Shown in pieces: positions 1-8,731 of a stretch of DNA of 64,000 bases. The stretch spans positions 3,064,691-3,128,690 of the forward strand of contig NZ_LT635801.1 in assembly GCF_900128495.1 (NCBI RefSeq). The letters run 5' to 3'. The position numbers and the translations under genes are program-made. Source of the DNA: Bacteroides ilei. GTDB lineage: Bacteria > Bacteroidota > Bacteroidia > Bacteroidales > Bacteroidaceae. The notes under the pieces are model-generated. The model was not told the DNA's origin, did not search any database, and was given only the letters and a program-made list of their open reading frames with translations. Position 1 is the first letter of the stretch. Every line of letters begins with the position of its first letter.

Positions 1-1302
1 GATTTTTGTCAGCTTAGCCCAAAACGGATCGGTTGATTCAATCTTGAAAACGGTTCCATCCAGATCGGATACGTTCATTTTCGGGACCTCGACTTGTCTG
101 CCGGTCTCTGTACGGCATATTGATTTGCGTTGTGTCAAAGTCAATGGCTCGTAGAAGTCGGCAAAGCCTGGTATTGAATCGAAATAGGCCAGATCGAAAT
201 ATTCATTACTGATTGCCGGAACGCAGGCTTTTATCAATACGTCTTGCAGATTGCGCGGCGAATAGAAACGTACATGCAACCGTCCGTCGTCGGTAATGGT
301 GACCTGCAACGGCTGGGCCGTATTGAATTTCCGTACGGCAGGATTGGTATAGACATCTTTCGTTTCATCATCCTGTAGAATCAGATCGTGTTGCCCATAT
401 GCATAAGCCGACCGTGTAATGAACATCATGGCCGACTTGTCATCCGGGTGAGTTACTTTTGTCTCTATCCGGTGGATATGGTTGGCTTCCAGTTCATGCT
501 GGCTGAATGTATAGGTCTGTTCGGTTTCTCCTCCCCGGTAATTCCGTGTCAGCATGTCGATTTTACCTTCAAGTACCGTACCTTCCGCCAAAGGCATGAA
601 GTTGTAGGACGTTATATCGTTCAGGACAATATCCTGCATCATACCGTTACTTTCGCCCGACATGGATCCACTTCCCGATATGGTTGTATAAAAGCGTGCC
701 TGTTGGAATGTCACTTTATTTTCTATCGCTGCCGTGCGTATATAAGGATTATTATATGCAAAACTGAAGTCAACCCGGCCGAATATGCGTCGCTGTTTTA
801 TATCCTGACGGATGGTTGCGATTTCCTGTTGTCCGTTTTCTCCTTGCGATACAGTTACGGCAAACGGAGTCTGGGAATAGAAATATTCGGCGTCCAGCGG
901 TTTCTGCAGATCATCCGGAAATTCCAGCCAGGTGTCATTGATATTCTCCAGCTTATGGATGGTAGCCTTGTCCCGGTTTTCGTCTCCTTTGATACCTAAT
1001 ACCAGTAAACGGTAATTGCCTTCATGCAGACCTTCTATATGGATTTCGGCTGCCGACGGATCATAACTGCTTTTCGTGTCTTGTATTCGGTTGCCGTTTT
1101 CGTCCACAATGTAATATTCCAGCCGATCGAAACGTGACTCTTCCAATGTAGATTGGCGCGAAATCATGTCATCGTATTCCTGGTTGTATAATTTGAAGAC
1201 AATTTCGGGGGTGTTTACATCAGTTGTATGTTCCCATTCATCCTGACTGCAGGATATCAGAAACAAACTGCATAAAAGTGTAATAAAAAGATGTTTTCTC
1301 AT
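1..1302 (-). CDS. Lipoprotein of unknown function, 3' end outside window
   Basis: The minus strand is open from an ATG at 1300-1302 to the window edge (434 codons) without a stop. The N-terminus is a lipoprotein signal: basic MRKH, a hydrophobic run, then LISC followed by SQDE, so the mature protein would be anchored by the Cys at about residue 18. The rest is beta-rich and lacks membrane segments, as expected for an exported Bacteroidetes surface or periplasmic protein. I do not recognise the family. Rightward ORFs inside it are shadows. The gene diverges from leuS across a 466-bp gap. Confidence 0.75.
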   Translation of the reverse strand, partial: MRKHLFITLLCSLFLISCSQDEWEHTTDVNTPEIVFKLYNQEYDDMISRQSTLEESRFDRLEYYIVDENGNRIQDTKSSYDPSAAEIHIEGLHEGNYRLLVLGIKGDENRDKATIHKLENINDTWLEFPDDLQKPLDAEYFYSQTPFAVTVSQGENGQQEIATIRQDIKQRRIFGRVDFSFAYNNPYIRTAAIENKVTFQQARFYTTISGSGSMSGESNGMMQDIVLNDITSYNFMPLAEGTVLEGKIDMLTRNYRGGETEQTYTFSQHELEANHIHRIETKVTHPDDKSAMMFITRSAYAYGQHDLILQDDETKDVYTNPAVRKFNTAQPLQVTITDDGRLHVRFYSPRNLQDVLIKACVPAISNEYFDLAYFDSIPGFADFYEPLTLTQRKSICRTETGRQVEVPKMNVSDLDGTVFKIESTDPFWAKLTKI

Positions 1303-1768
1303 TCGTCGCTTGTCTATGTCAAAATTTAAATTCATTCTTAAATTATTGATATCTGGCATATATGGTTTCAGCAAAGAGCACGTTTTCCAGATGAATAACA
1401 TTTGAAACCCTGAATTTGTTTTGTCAGGATATCTTTTTTTTTGCCTGCAGATTAAAAAACGGTCTTTTTTATTCTTTGTTTTTGTGATTTGATCCAATCA
1501 GGTGACGATATCGGAAAAATTGATTCCTGCCGTGTGATTTATGAGGCAGGAGCTGTTTAGTCTTTATCTTCATGCTTTTGTGTTATTATGCTTTATGATG
1601 CAAATTAAATACATTTTCTGTAAATTTTGGGGAACTGTTTTGGTAAATTGCCTAAATCGCTTATTTACAGCTTTTCTGTTATATCCCGCACACATTTTCA
1701 TTTTAAATTTTTATCTTTGCACGTTCTTTGAAAAATAATAATTATCAAAATATAAATTATTCTCACTT
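1303..1768 (+). promoter_or_regulatory. Intergenic region with leuS promoter
   Basis: This AT-rich gap separates divergent genes. Near its right end TATCTTTG at 1712-1719 matches the Bacteroidetes -7 consensus TAnnTTTG, giving a leuS leader of about 45 nt. No clear -33 TTTG stands at the ideal spacing. A 65-codon ORF at 1541-1738 covers this promoter and is probably not a gene. I see no RNA gene or strong hairpin here. Confidence 0.5.
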
Positions 1769-4603
1769 ATGGAATATAATTTCAGAGAGATTGAAAAGAA
1801 ATGGCAGCAGAAGTGGGTCGAGAACAAGACTTACAAGGTTGTTGAGGACGAATCCAAAAAGAAGTACTATGTGTTGAACATGTTCCCTTATCCGTCGGGA
1901 GCCGGACTGCATGTAGGACATCCGCTGGGATACATTGCCAGCGATATCTATGCACGTTACAAACGCTTGCAAGGCTTTAATGTTCTGAACCCTATGGGTT
2001 ACGATGCATACGGCCTGCCGGCCGAACAATATGCTATCCAGACCGGACAGCATCCGGCTATCACTACGGTCAACAATATTAACCGTTACCGTGAACAGTT
2101 GGATAAGATCGGCTTCAGCTTCGACTGGGACCGGGAAGTACGTACTTGCGACCCGGGTTATTATCATTGGACCCAGTGGGCTTTTCAGAAAATGTTCAAT
2201 AGCTTCTATTGCAACAGCTGTGGCAAAGCACAGCCTATCAGCAAGCTGGTAGAACATTTTGAGCAGAAAGGTACTGAAGGGCTGGATGTGGCCTGTAGCG
2301 AGGAATTGAGCTTTACAGCCGAGGAATGGAAAGCCAAGAGTGAGAAAGAACAGCAGGAGATTCTGATGAACTACCGTATCGCTTATTTGGGCGAAACGAT
2401 GGTGAACTGGTGTCCGAAGTTGGGAACCGTACTGGCAAACGATGAAGTGGTGGACGGCGTTTCCGAACGGGGAGGTTATCCGGTTGTCCAGAAGAAGATG
2501 CGCCAGTGGTGTCTGCGTGTATCGGCTTATGCACAGCGTTTGCTCGATGGGTTGGAAACAATTGACTGGACCGATTCTCTGAAGGAGACACAACGTAACT
2601 GGATCGGCCGTTCTGAAGGTACGGAAGTCCGCTTCAAGGTAAAGGACAGTGATATGGAATTTACTATTTTCACTACCCGTGCAGATACCATGTTCGGTGT
2701 GACTTTCATGGTGCTGGCTCCTGAAAGTGAATTGGTTCCACAGCTTACTACTGCCGGGCAGAAGGCGGAAGTGGATGCTTATCTGGACCGTACCAAAAAA
2801 CGTACGGAGCGTGAACGTATTGCCGACCGTCGCGTGACCGGTGTGTTTACCGGTTCATATGCCGTGAATCCGTTTACTGGCGATGCCGTTCCGGTTTGGG
2901 TGAGCGATTACGTATTGGCCGGTTATGGTACAGGTGCAATCATGGCTGTTCCGGCCCATGACAGCCGTGACTATGCCTTTGCCAAGCACTTCAACCTACC
3001 TATTATCCCATTGGTGGAAGGTTGCGATGTAAGTGAGGAAAGTTTTGATGCCAAAGAAGGTATCGTATGCAATTCTCCGAAAGCGGGCGTTACTCCGTAC
3101 TGCGATTTGAATCTGAACGGGCTGACTATCAAGGAAGCTATTGCTGCAACCAAGAAATATGTAAAAGAACATAATCTGGGACGTGTGAAGGTGAACTTCC
3201 GTCTGCGTGACGCTATCTTCTCACGCCAGCGTTACTGGGGTGAACCTTTCCCCGTATATTACAAGGATGGAATGCCTTATATGATTGATGAAAGCAAACT
3301 GCCTCTGCAACTGCCTGAAGTGGACAAGTTCCTGCCTACCGAAAGTGGTGAACCTCCATTGGGACACGCTACCAAATGGGCGTGGGATGTAACGAAAGGT
3401 GAAGTCGTGGAAAACAGCTTGATTGATAATGTCAATGTATTCCCGCTGGAATTGAATACCATGCCTGGGTTTGCCGGTTCAAGTGCCTATTACCTGCGTT
3501 ACATGGATCCGCATAACGATAAGGCTCTTGTTTCGGAGAAGGCCGACAGATATTGGCAGAATGTCGATTTGTATGTAGGAGGAACGGAACATGCTACCGG
3601 GCATTTGATTTATTCCCGTTTCTGGGACAAATTCCTGTTTGATCTGGGTGTAAGCATTAAGGACGAACCGTTCCAGAAGCTGGTGAACCAGGGAATGATT
3701 CAGGGACGGAGTAATTTCGTTTACCGTATCAAGGATACCAATACTTTCGTTTCATTGGGCTTGAAAGACCAGTATGACGTGACTCCGTTGCATGTAGACG
3801 TGAACATTGTTTCGAACGATATATTGGATGTGGAAGCATTCAAGAACTGGCGTCCGGAATATAACAATGCCGAATTTATTCTGGAAGACGGCAAGTATGT
3901 ATGCGGTTGGGCAGTCGAAAAGATGAGCAAGTCCATGTATAACGTGGTAAATCCGGATATGATCGTTGAGAAATACGGTGCCGATACCTTGCGTATGTAT
4001 GAAATGTTCCTGGGTCCTGTAGAACAGTCCAAGCCTTGGGATACAAACGGTATTGACGGTGTACACCGTTTCTTGAGGAAGATGTGGAACCTGTATTATG
4101 ACCGTCAGGGTAATTTCAATCCGGTGGAAGGTGAGGCTACCAAGGAGGAACTGAAATCCATTCACAAGCTTATCAAGAAGGTTACGGGAGATATCGAGAC
4201 ATTCTCTTATAATACTTCTATCAGTGCGTTTATGATTTGTGTGAACGAGCTGACTTCCTTGAAATGCCGCAACAAGTCTGTATTGAGTGATCTGGTGGTA
4301 CTGATCGCACCGTTCGCTCCACATCTGGCAGAAGAGTTGTGGGAGGCTTTGGGACATGCTACTACCGTGTGTGACGCCCAATGGCCGGTATATAATGAAG
4401 AATACTTGAAAGAGGACAGTGTAAAATATACGGTTTCCTTTAATGGAAAAGCCCGTTTCACGATGGAATTTCCTGCCGATGCAGACAATGATACAATCCA
4501 GGCTGCCGTGATGGCTGACGAGCAGTCGCAGAAGTGGATTGAGGGAAAGACTCCGAAGAAAGTGATCATCGTGCCGAAAAAGATTATTAACATTGTCATC
4601 TGA
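1769..4603 (+). CDS. leuS: Leucyl-tRNA synthetase
   Basis: Class I aminoacyl-tRNA synthetase that charges tRNA-Leu in the cytoplasm. The HIGH-type signature appears as HVGH at residues 48-51 in a [16 protein letters not shown] context, and KMSKS is intact at 718-722. The editing (CP1) domain occupies the middle, with TTRADT and a [12 protein letters not shown] segment. The length of 944 residues is slightly longer than the usual 860-880, which fits Bacteroidetes LeuRS. The start at 1769 follows a -7 box at 1712. The stop is followed immediately by the YitT-family gene. Confidence 0.97.
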   Translation: MEYNFREIEKKWQQKWVENKTYKVVEDESKKKYYVLNMFPYPSGAGLHVGHPLGYIASDIYARYKRLQGFNVLNPMGYDAYGLPAEQYAIQTGQHPAITTVNNINRYREQLDKIGFSFDWDREVRTCDPGYYHWTQWAFQKMFNSFYCNSCGKAQPISKLVEHFEQKGTEGLDVACSEELSFTAEEWKAKSEKEQQEILMNYRIAYLGETMVNWCPKLGTVLANDEVVDGVSERGGYPVVQKKMRQWCLRVSAYAQRLLDGLETIDWTDSLKETQRNWIGRSEGTEVRFKVKDSDMEFTIFTTRADTMFGVTFMVLAPESELVPQLTTAGQKAEVDAYLDRTKKRTERERIADRRVTGVFTGSYAVNPFTGDAVPVWVSDYVLAGYGTGAIMAVPAHDSRDYAFAKHFNLPIIPLVEGCDVSEESFDAKEGIVCNSPKAGVTPYCDLNLNGLTIKEAIAATKKYVKEHNLGRVKVNFRLRDAIFSRQRYWGEPFPVYYKDGMPYMIDESKLPLQLPEVDKFLPTESGEPPLGHATKWAWDVTKGEVVENSLIDNVNVFPLELNTMPGFAGSSAYYLRYMDPHNDKALVSEKADRYWQNVDLYVGGTEHATGHLIYSRFWDKFLFDLGVSIKDEPFQKLVNQGMIQGRSNFVYRIKDTNTFVSLGLKDQYDVTPLHVDVNIVSNDILDVEAFKNWRPEYNNAEFILEDGKYVCGWAVEKMSKSMYNVVNPDMIVEKYGADTLRMYEMFLGPVEQSKPWDTNGIDGVHRFLRKMWNLYYDRQGNFNPVEGEATKEELKSIHKLIKKVTGDIETFSYNTSISAFMICVNELTSLKCRNKSVLSDLVVLIAPFAPHLAEELWEALGHATTVCDAQWPVYNEEYLKEDSVKYTVSFNGKARFTMEFPADADNDTIQAAVMADEQSQKWIEGKTPKKVIIVPKKIINIVI

Positions 4604-4610
4604 TCCGGCG

Positions 4611-5507
4611 ATGGAAGCATTGTTGAAGAAGAAGTTAGGCCGGGAGTCGCGAGACTACCTGGCCATCACTTTCGGTCTGGTCTGTTATGCCATCGGATGG
4701 GCTGCCTTTATGTTGCCGTATCAGATAACTACGGGGGGAGTTACCGGTATTTCGGCGATTATCTATTATGTGACCGGACTTGAAATTCAGGTTTCGTATT
4801 TTATTATCAATGCCATTTTCATGGGTTTTGCCTTGAAGATTCTGGGACCGAAATTCAGTGTGAAGACCATTTTTGCCATTTTCATGCTGACTTTCCTGCT
4901 CTGGCTGTTCCAGATGCTTCTGAAGGATGAAAACGGAAACCTGCCTCAACTGTTGGGGCCAGGACAGGATTTTATGGCGTGTGTCATCGGAGCCGGTCTT
5001 CTGGGTTTCGGTATCGGAATCGTATTCTGCCATAACGGGAGTACAGGCGGTACAGATATCATTGCCTGGATTATCAACAAATACAAGGATGTGACGTTGG
5101 GGCGTATGATGATGTATTGCGATATTATCATCATTTCCTCCTGTTACTTCATTTTCCATGACTGGCGTCGTGTACTTTTCGGTTTTGTTGTGTTGTTTAT
5201 TATGAGTATTGTGATTGATTATGTCATAAACAGTACCCGTCAGTCGGTGCAGTTCCTGATTTTTTCAAAAAAATATGAGGAAATAGCCGAAGGTATTTCA
5301 AAGGATATCAACCGTGGCGTGACTTTGCTCGACGGACAAGGATGGTATAGCAAACAGGATATCAAGGTAGTAGTGGTGCTGGCCAAGAAAAGCCAGTCGC
5401 TGGATATCTTCCGTCTGGTCAAGGATATCGATCCGAACGCATTCGTTTCTCAAAGCAATGTAGTGGGCGTATATGGTGAAGGTTTTGACAAATTGAAGGT
5501 AAAATAA
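4611..5507 (+). CDS. YitT family (DUF161/DUF2179) membrane protein
   Basis: Integral membrane protein of 298 residues. About five hydrophobic segments span residues 15-195, followed by a soluble C-terminal domain of about 80 residues (the DUF2179 part, ending near FVSQSNVVGVYGEGFDKL). The cargo of YitT proteins is not established. I chose the ATG at 4611, 8 bp after the leuS stop; an upstream TTG at 4593 would overlap leuS. The close spacing suggests co-transcription with leuS. It is the last host gene before the prophage. Confidence 0.85.
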   Translation: MEALLKKKLGRESRDYLAITFGLVCYAIGWAAFMLPYQITTGGVTGISAIIYYVTGLEIQVSYFIINAIFMGFALKILGPKFSVKTIFAIFMLTFLLWLFQMLLKDENGNLPQLLGPGQDFMACVIGAGLLGFGIGIVFCHNGSTGGTDIIAWIINKYKDVTLGRMMMYCDIIIISSCYFIFHDWRRVLFGFVVLFIMSIVIDYVINSTRQSVQFLIFSKKYEEIAEGISKDINRGVTLLDGQGWYSKQDIKVVVVLAKKSQSLDIFRLVKDIDPNAFVSQSNVVGVYGEGFDKLKVK

Positions 5508-5560
5508 TACATCGCTTTGCTTTTTTATTAAAAATGCACATTAAATTAAAATTAATGTTG

Positions 5561-5568
5561 TATATTTG
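5561..5568 (+). promoter_or_regulatory. Host -7 box beside the left prophage end
   Basis: TATATTTG fits the Bacteroidetes -7 consensus and reads rightward into the prophage. No good -33 motif is present 19-20 bp upstream. With the prophage removed, this box would sit roughly 50-60 bp upstream of the lipoprotein/rSAM pair now at 41935, so it may be that operon's original promoter. Confidence 0.35.
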
Positions 5569-5599
5569 TCATAAACTATAAACTTGATGTAGGGGGCAT

Positions 5600-5701
5600 A
5601 AAACGAAGCGATTAAACTACGAATAAGGATAAACTGATGTATAATACAGTAAATTAGATAGTTATACAGATAATATGGTTTTGGGCAAATAAAACGAAGC
5701 G
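5600..5701 (+). repeat. Left-end transposase binding sites (L1, L2)
   Basis: AAAACGAAGCG occurs at 5600-5610 and again at 5691-5701, both in the same orientation and 91 bp apart. The same 11-mer appears twice, inverted, at the right end (41858-41868 and 41891-41901). Wide spacing on the left and close spacing on the right parallels the L1/L2 and R1/R2 arrangement bound by MuA in phage Mu. Binding itself is inferred. Confidence 0.75.
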
Positions 5702-5913
5702 TACTTTTCCCTTTACTTTAGGTTTACTTTTCAGGCGTTGAATATGGGCAATTATTTGCTCAGTTTTACATTTTAGATTGCACGTCTTATACTTTCACCA
5801 GAAATGATACAAAGCCCGTCAGATCGCCTTAAAATAGGTTGAGTCCGGCGGGCTTATTTGTGGGCGTATATTGTATTGATAAAATATGGTTTTTGGAATG
5901 TTTAACGTGTAAA
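5702..5913. other. Left-end non-coding region with small hairpin
   Basis: No ORF is credible here. AAGCCCG at 5812-5818 pairs with CGGGCTT at 5849-5855, followed by ATTTG, which could be a weak rightward terminator shielding the phage from leuS/yitT read-through. Nothing else stands out. Confidence 0.35.
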
Positions 5914-5969
5914 ATACTTCCAAATAGCTGTTATTTGGTACTTTTGCATAAAAGATACTTCCAAAGTAT
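5914..5969 (+). promoter_or_regulatory. Promoter with repeated ATACTTCCAAA operator
   Basis: TACTTTTG at 5939-5946 is a perfect -7 box. It is bracketed by two copies of ATACTTCCAAA (5914-5924 and 5955-5965). The second copy lies in a palindrome with 6-bp arms, ATACTT/AAGTAT, at 5955-5969, ending directly before the ATG at 5970. A regulator bound there would cover the transcription start and the ribosome site. Confidence 0.5.
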
Positions 5970-6188
5970 ATGGATAAACAGGATATAAAAATAGTGCATG
6001 TACATCTAATTTTTGAGAGGAAAGACTTCTATTTCGGAAGCCTTTCCGCGGTGTTTGATACTCTGGAGGAAGACCGCGTAGGAATCAAAAAAAGTACGCT
6101 TTTACATGCAGGTTTAACGGATGGGAGTATCAAGATCACAAAAAGGGCACGAATTGTGGTGTCGCATCTTATTAGAGGCAGTCGTTAA
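5970..6188 (+). CDS. Small phage protein at the left end
   Basis: A 72-residue basic protein without membrane segments or a recognised domain. It lies outside the repressor, where Mu has no gene, and is a closed unit: its own -7 box (5939), a palindrome overlapping the start, and a strong terminator 23 bp after the stop. It could be expressed during lysogeny. A DNA-binding role is possible given the basic composition, but nothing proves it. Confidence 0.6.
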   Translation: MDKQDIKIVHVHLIFERKDFYFGSLSAVFDTLEEDRVGIKKSTLLHAGLTDGSIKITKRARIVVSHLIRGSR

Positions 6189-6210
6189 AACACTGTTATA
6201 TTGCTTTTTA

Positions 6211-6260
6211 AGGGCCGTTGTAACGTCTTTTTCCCGTGGCGTTACTTCGGCCCTATTTTT
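6211..6260 (+). terminator. Rho-independent terminator after the left-end gene
   Basis: AGGGCCG (6211-6217) pairs with CGGCCCT (6248-6254), and inside it GTAACG (6220-6225) pairs with CGTTAC (6240-6245). ATTTTTA follows. It ends transcription of the 5970 gene. Confidence 0.8.
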
Positions 6261-6274
6261 ATGTCCTAATTACA

Positions 6275-6333
6275 AAAAGACTTACGTTTAAGGCTTACTT
6301 TATATTGTGTTAAAAGACTTACAAAAGACTTAC
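6275..6333 (+). repeat. Three AAAAGACTTAC direct repeats
   Basis: AAAAGACTTAC lies at 6275-6285, 6312-6322 and 6323-6333, the last two directly adjoining. They sit between two terminators with no gene, so they may be protein-binding sites such as an enhancer or repressor sites near the transposon end. Function is not shown. The rest of 6261-6544 is AT-rich and holds only these repeats and the hairpin at 6406. Confidence 0.5.
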
Positions 6334-6405
6334 AAAAACAATGCTTTTTAATGGTGTACGGATATACAAAAAGTAATAAAAACGGGGTTTTTGACAAAAA
6401 AAGCC

Positions 6406-6435
6406 GTTTAAGTGGGTAGAAAAAACCACTTAAAC
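6406..6435 (-). terminator. Terminator of the leftward repressor transcript
   Basis: Perfect 10-bp arms GTTTAAGTGG (6406-6415) and CCACTTAAAC (6426-6435). On the minus strand the hairpin is followed by GGC and a T-tract, as in an intrinsic terminator. It lies about 110 bp past the repressor stop. Confidence 0.7.
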
Positions 6436-6544
6436 TAGCTTTGTAATCATATTAGATTTGTTTATAAATATCTGATATACAATTGTTTATATTTAAAATA
6501 TGTGATTTTACATGTAAAAATTGCGTGCGCGCGTACTATGTAGG

Positions 6545-7273
6545 TTATTCGAGGCTTACGGATCCAACCACAATCGCAATACCGGTTATCTCATCTACCG
6601 GAATATCAAAAGGTGGGTAATCTTTGTTGTCTGATATAGCACGAAGGTGCTTCATATCGTCACCAGGCATTAATCTCTTTACCAGAATACCTTGTTCCCT
6701 GGTGGCGATAACGTGGCACTTATTCCACTGGATAAATTGTGTATTTCTGAGGATAGAACAGGCTATTACGTCGCCCGAATTAAAGTGAGGATACATTGAA
6801 AGTCCAGAAATTTCAATCATAAAGTCGACCTTGCAATACTTGAATTTGGGTATTACGTAGTATTCCTTCACGTCGCTTTCCTCTATTGAGAAATTGGCGT
6901 TACCAAACCCGGCAGCAGCTGTTTGAGTTACCAGAGGTATAGGACTTAACCCGGATCGTGCTGCCTCCGCAAATGGAATTGCTTCACGGCTTTTTATGTT
7001 TTGATCTATAAAAAAATCAGAAGTTTTTTGTGTGTTATTGCTTTCGTTTTTTAGCATTTCACCCATACCCGTAATAAGCCATTCAATATTTACGTCTTTA
7101 TAATAGGCAAGAAATCTTGCCAAATTCTCTTCGCTTATACCATTTTTTTGGCCTAATACACCCCTTGTTACACCAGTGTTTTTATAAAATTCATACTGTG
7201 TAATCCCTTTTCTTTCCAAGTAAAGCAAGATTTTTTGCTTAATTGGAGATTTTTCTTGCTTATTTTCTTGCAT
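6545..7273 (-). CDS. Prophage repressor, HTH plus S24/LexA-like domain
   Basis: A 242-residue cI/LexA-type repressor that would keep the early promoter off. The N-terminal 70 residues form an HTH region (ITQYEFYKNTGVTRGVLGQK). The C-terminal half is an S24 peptidase fold: GLSMYPHFNSGDVI supplies the catalytic Ser and ILVKRL the Lys, so RecA-stimulated self-cleavage is plausible. I use the ATG at 7273; an upstream ATG at 7312 would run through the operator-like dyad. It diverges from the early genes, and a terminator lies at 6406-6435. Mu's own repressor lacks a peptidase domain, so this one is lambda-like. Confidence 0.88.
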   Translation of the reverse strand: MQENKQEKSPIKQKILLYLERKGITQYEFYKNTGVTRGVLGQKNGISEENLARFLAYYKDVNIEWLITGMGEMLKNESNNTQKTSDFFIDQNIKSREAIPFAEAARSGLSPIPLVTQTAAAGFGNANFSIEESDVKEYYVIPKFKYCKVDFMIEISGLSMYPHFNSGDVIACSILRNTQFIQWNKCHVIATREQGILVKRLMPGDDMKHLRAISDNKDYPPFDIPVDEITGIAIVVGSVSLE

Positions 7274-7319
7274 AGACGAGAAATCTTGTATATATTTGCA
7301 GTGTGTTAACAATGATAAC
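7268..7319 (+). promoter_or_regulatory. Early rightward promoter and operator-like dyad
   Basis: TTG at 7268-7270 and TATATTTG at 7291-7298 are spaced 20 bp, a good Bacteroidetes promoter. Just downstream GTTAACAATGATAAC (7305-7319) is a near-palindrome (12 of 15 positions symmetrical), well placed to be an operator over the start of early transcription. The repressor gene starts inside this region on the other strand. Confidence 0.6.
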
Positions 7320-7372
7320 GGGCGGTAAATATAATGAAAACGCCTGAGAAGTCATAATTAAAACGGTGAAAT

Positions 7373-7582
7373 ATGAAAGCAATAAAAGTATTTATCGACG
7401 AAAAAGAACAGCACAAGATGCTGAACCTGATTGAAAAGTTTAACGGGCATGATGATATAGTGGCGACCGGCACCGGACAAACTGACTTCGTGATTGCCAC
7501 ATGTGGCGAATGTGGAATGGCTTATGTAACGGCGGTTCTTGCCGGGAAACTGGAGGGATATACAGTTGAAACTATAAAATAA
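7373..7582 (+). CDS. First early protein, unknown function
   Basis: A 69-residue protein beginning MKAIKVFIDEKEQ and containing a CGEC pair. It is the first rightward ORF after the early promoter, which is where Mu carries ner, but I see no HTH and do not assign that role. It is followed 13 bp later by the next gene, with a GGGAGG ribosome site. Confidence 0.65.
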   Translation: MKAIKVFIDEKEQHKMLNLIEKFNGHDDIVATGTGQTDFVIATCGECGMAYVTAVLAGKLEGYTVETIK

Positions 7583-7595
7583 GGGAGGTTAAGGT

Positions 7596-7976
7596 ATGAA
7601 ATGGAAGCTTACTTTGGAAAACGGAGATAAACTGTTTTTCTACTCTTTAGAAGAGCTTGGGAGGTATGTGACGGCCGAAGATTTGTCTGTGGATAAAATT
7701 GAAAAGGTACCGGAAGGATATGCTTTCAAAGAAAGCGACAGAGCTGTTACTGAATATACGAATGTGAATGTCAGCATTTTCTCTATAGATAGCAAAATGA
7801 ACGGTAAAGGATGGAAATCTGAATATATGGTAAGGAGTATAAGGTATCCAGACGGAAAAACATGCTACCGGGATATAGTGGATCCGATAGCTATGCTTAA
7901 TGATAAAGAAGATGTGATTGGACGACTAAGTAAGTTCGTCAGTAAGCTGTGGTTTAAAAACCACCCGAGCACATAA
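7596..7976 (+). CDS. Early hypothetical protein
   Basis: A 126-residue soluble protein that I do not recognise. The ribosome site GGGAGGTTAAGGT precedes the ATG. Its last 23 bp overlap the end of the convergent gene at 7954-8220, so the two transcripts could interfere. Confidence 0.65.
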   Translation: MKWKLTLENGDKLFFYSLEELGRYVTAEDLSVDKIEKVPEGYAFKESDRAVTEYTNVNVSIFSIDSKMNGKGWKSEYMVRSIRYPDGKTCYRDIVDPIAMLNDKEDVIGRLSKFVSKLWFKNHPST

Positions 7977-8220
7977 AGTCATACAATTCTTCATTCGGGA
8001 AGAAGCGAAATCCATAGAAGTTTTCAGATTCAAGAACCAGTAGTCCTTTAGACTGTAACAGATTAAAGGTTTCACGAATTTCATCTACGGTCAAACCTGT
8101 ACGTTCCTTTAAGTCTGACTTTGGTGCGAAACACAGGTGGCCTATATGATCTTCCTTCGGATGATTGATATAGATGTACGACAATACACCATTCTTTTGC
8201 GAATTAGATAAATTGCTCAT
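7954..8220 (-). CDS. Small winged-helix-like protein
   Basis: An 88-residue protein on the minus strand, read from the ATG at 8220 (MSNLSNSQK). Residues 35-80 look like a winged helix (LKERTGLTVDEIRETFNLLQ, then SKGLLVLE). A minus-strand -7-like TACATTTG lies about 30 bp upstream. It is the only leftward gene inside the early block and overlaps the 3' end of the preceding gene. It may be a regulator, but this rests on pattern alone. Confidence 0.55.
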   Translation of the reverse strand: MSNLSNSQKNGVLSYIYINHPKEDHIGHLCFAPKSDLKERTGLTVDEIRETFNLLQSKGLLVLESENFYGFRFFPNEELYDFMCSGGF

Positions 8221-8334
8221 GATATTTATTTTTTGGTTTAACACGCTACAAATGTAGCAAACTTCCGTGGTTCGTGAGAATAGCGGAAGATATTTTAAAA
8301 CAGAATAATAACGGAATTAAAAAAGCAATAGAAT

Positions 8335-8721
8335 ATGAAACGACAAATTGTAATAGACAGTGAGGCTAGAAAGAAATTACAGGAAGTATTCGGCGTATCC
8401 CGCGTTACGGTGTGGAAAGCATTGAACTATGAGAGTGAGAACGATCTGGCAAGGAAAATACGCTTTACCGCGGTAAAGGAAATGGGTGGCGTAGAAATAA
8501 ACGGTCCGCTTCCCGGATTTGAAACAATCCATAATACAGCAAATAGAATAACTACGCAAACATTTGGTCCTCGAGTAAAGATTATTCTATACTGGGACAC
8601 AAATAGGACTGCTGTGTTGGTGGATGGCGAGGTTCGCCGGATTGAGGACGGCCTTTCACTTTCTGAGTTTATGAGTGTTCAGGGAGAAGTGTATAAACTG
8701 GCACTATCCCTTAATAGTTAA
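8335..8721 (+). CDS. HTH DNA-binding protein upstream of MuA
   Basis: A 128-residue protein with an N-terminal HTH (residues 9-35, VFGVSRVTVWKALNYE) of the type that reads DNA through a Ser-Arg-Val-Thr recognition helix. The C-terminal half is unknown. It stands directly before the transposase, with a shared transcript (the stop is 10 bp from the muA start). It could be a Ner-like regulator of early genes. Confidence 0.7.
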   Translation: MKRQIVIDSEARKKLQEVFGVSRVTVWKALNYESENDLARKIRFTAVKEMGGVEINGPLPGFETIHNTANRITTQTFGPRVKIILYWDTNRTAVLVDGEVRRIEDGLSLSEFMSVQGEVYKLALSLNS

Positions 8722-8731
8722 GGAGGTCAAT

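Noticed and set aside
388-999. 203-codon rightward ORF
   Set aside because: Lies wholly antisense to the large lipoprotein gene, has no promoter or family, and looks like a shadow.
1541-1738. 65-codon ORF before leuS
   Set aside because: Covers the leuS promoter, hydrophobic AT-rich translation with no ribosome site.
1763-2593. 276-codon ORF antisense to leuS
   Set aside because: Opposes a clearly real synthetase gene; composition is typical of a mirror frame.
5508-5587. tRNA-type attachment site for an integrase phage
   Set aside because: No tRNA and no integrase; a MuA/MuB pair and end repeats explain the insertion.
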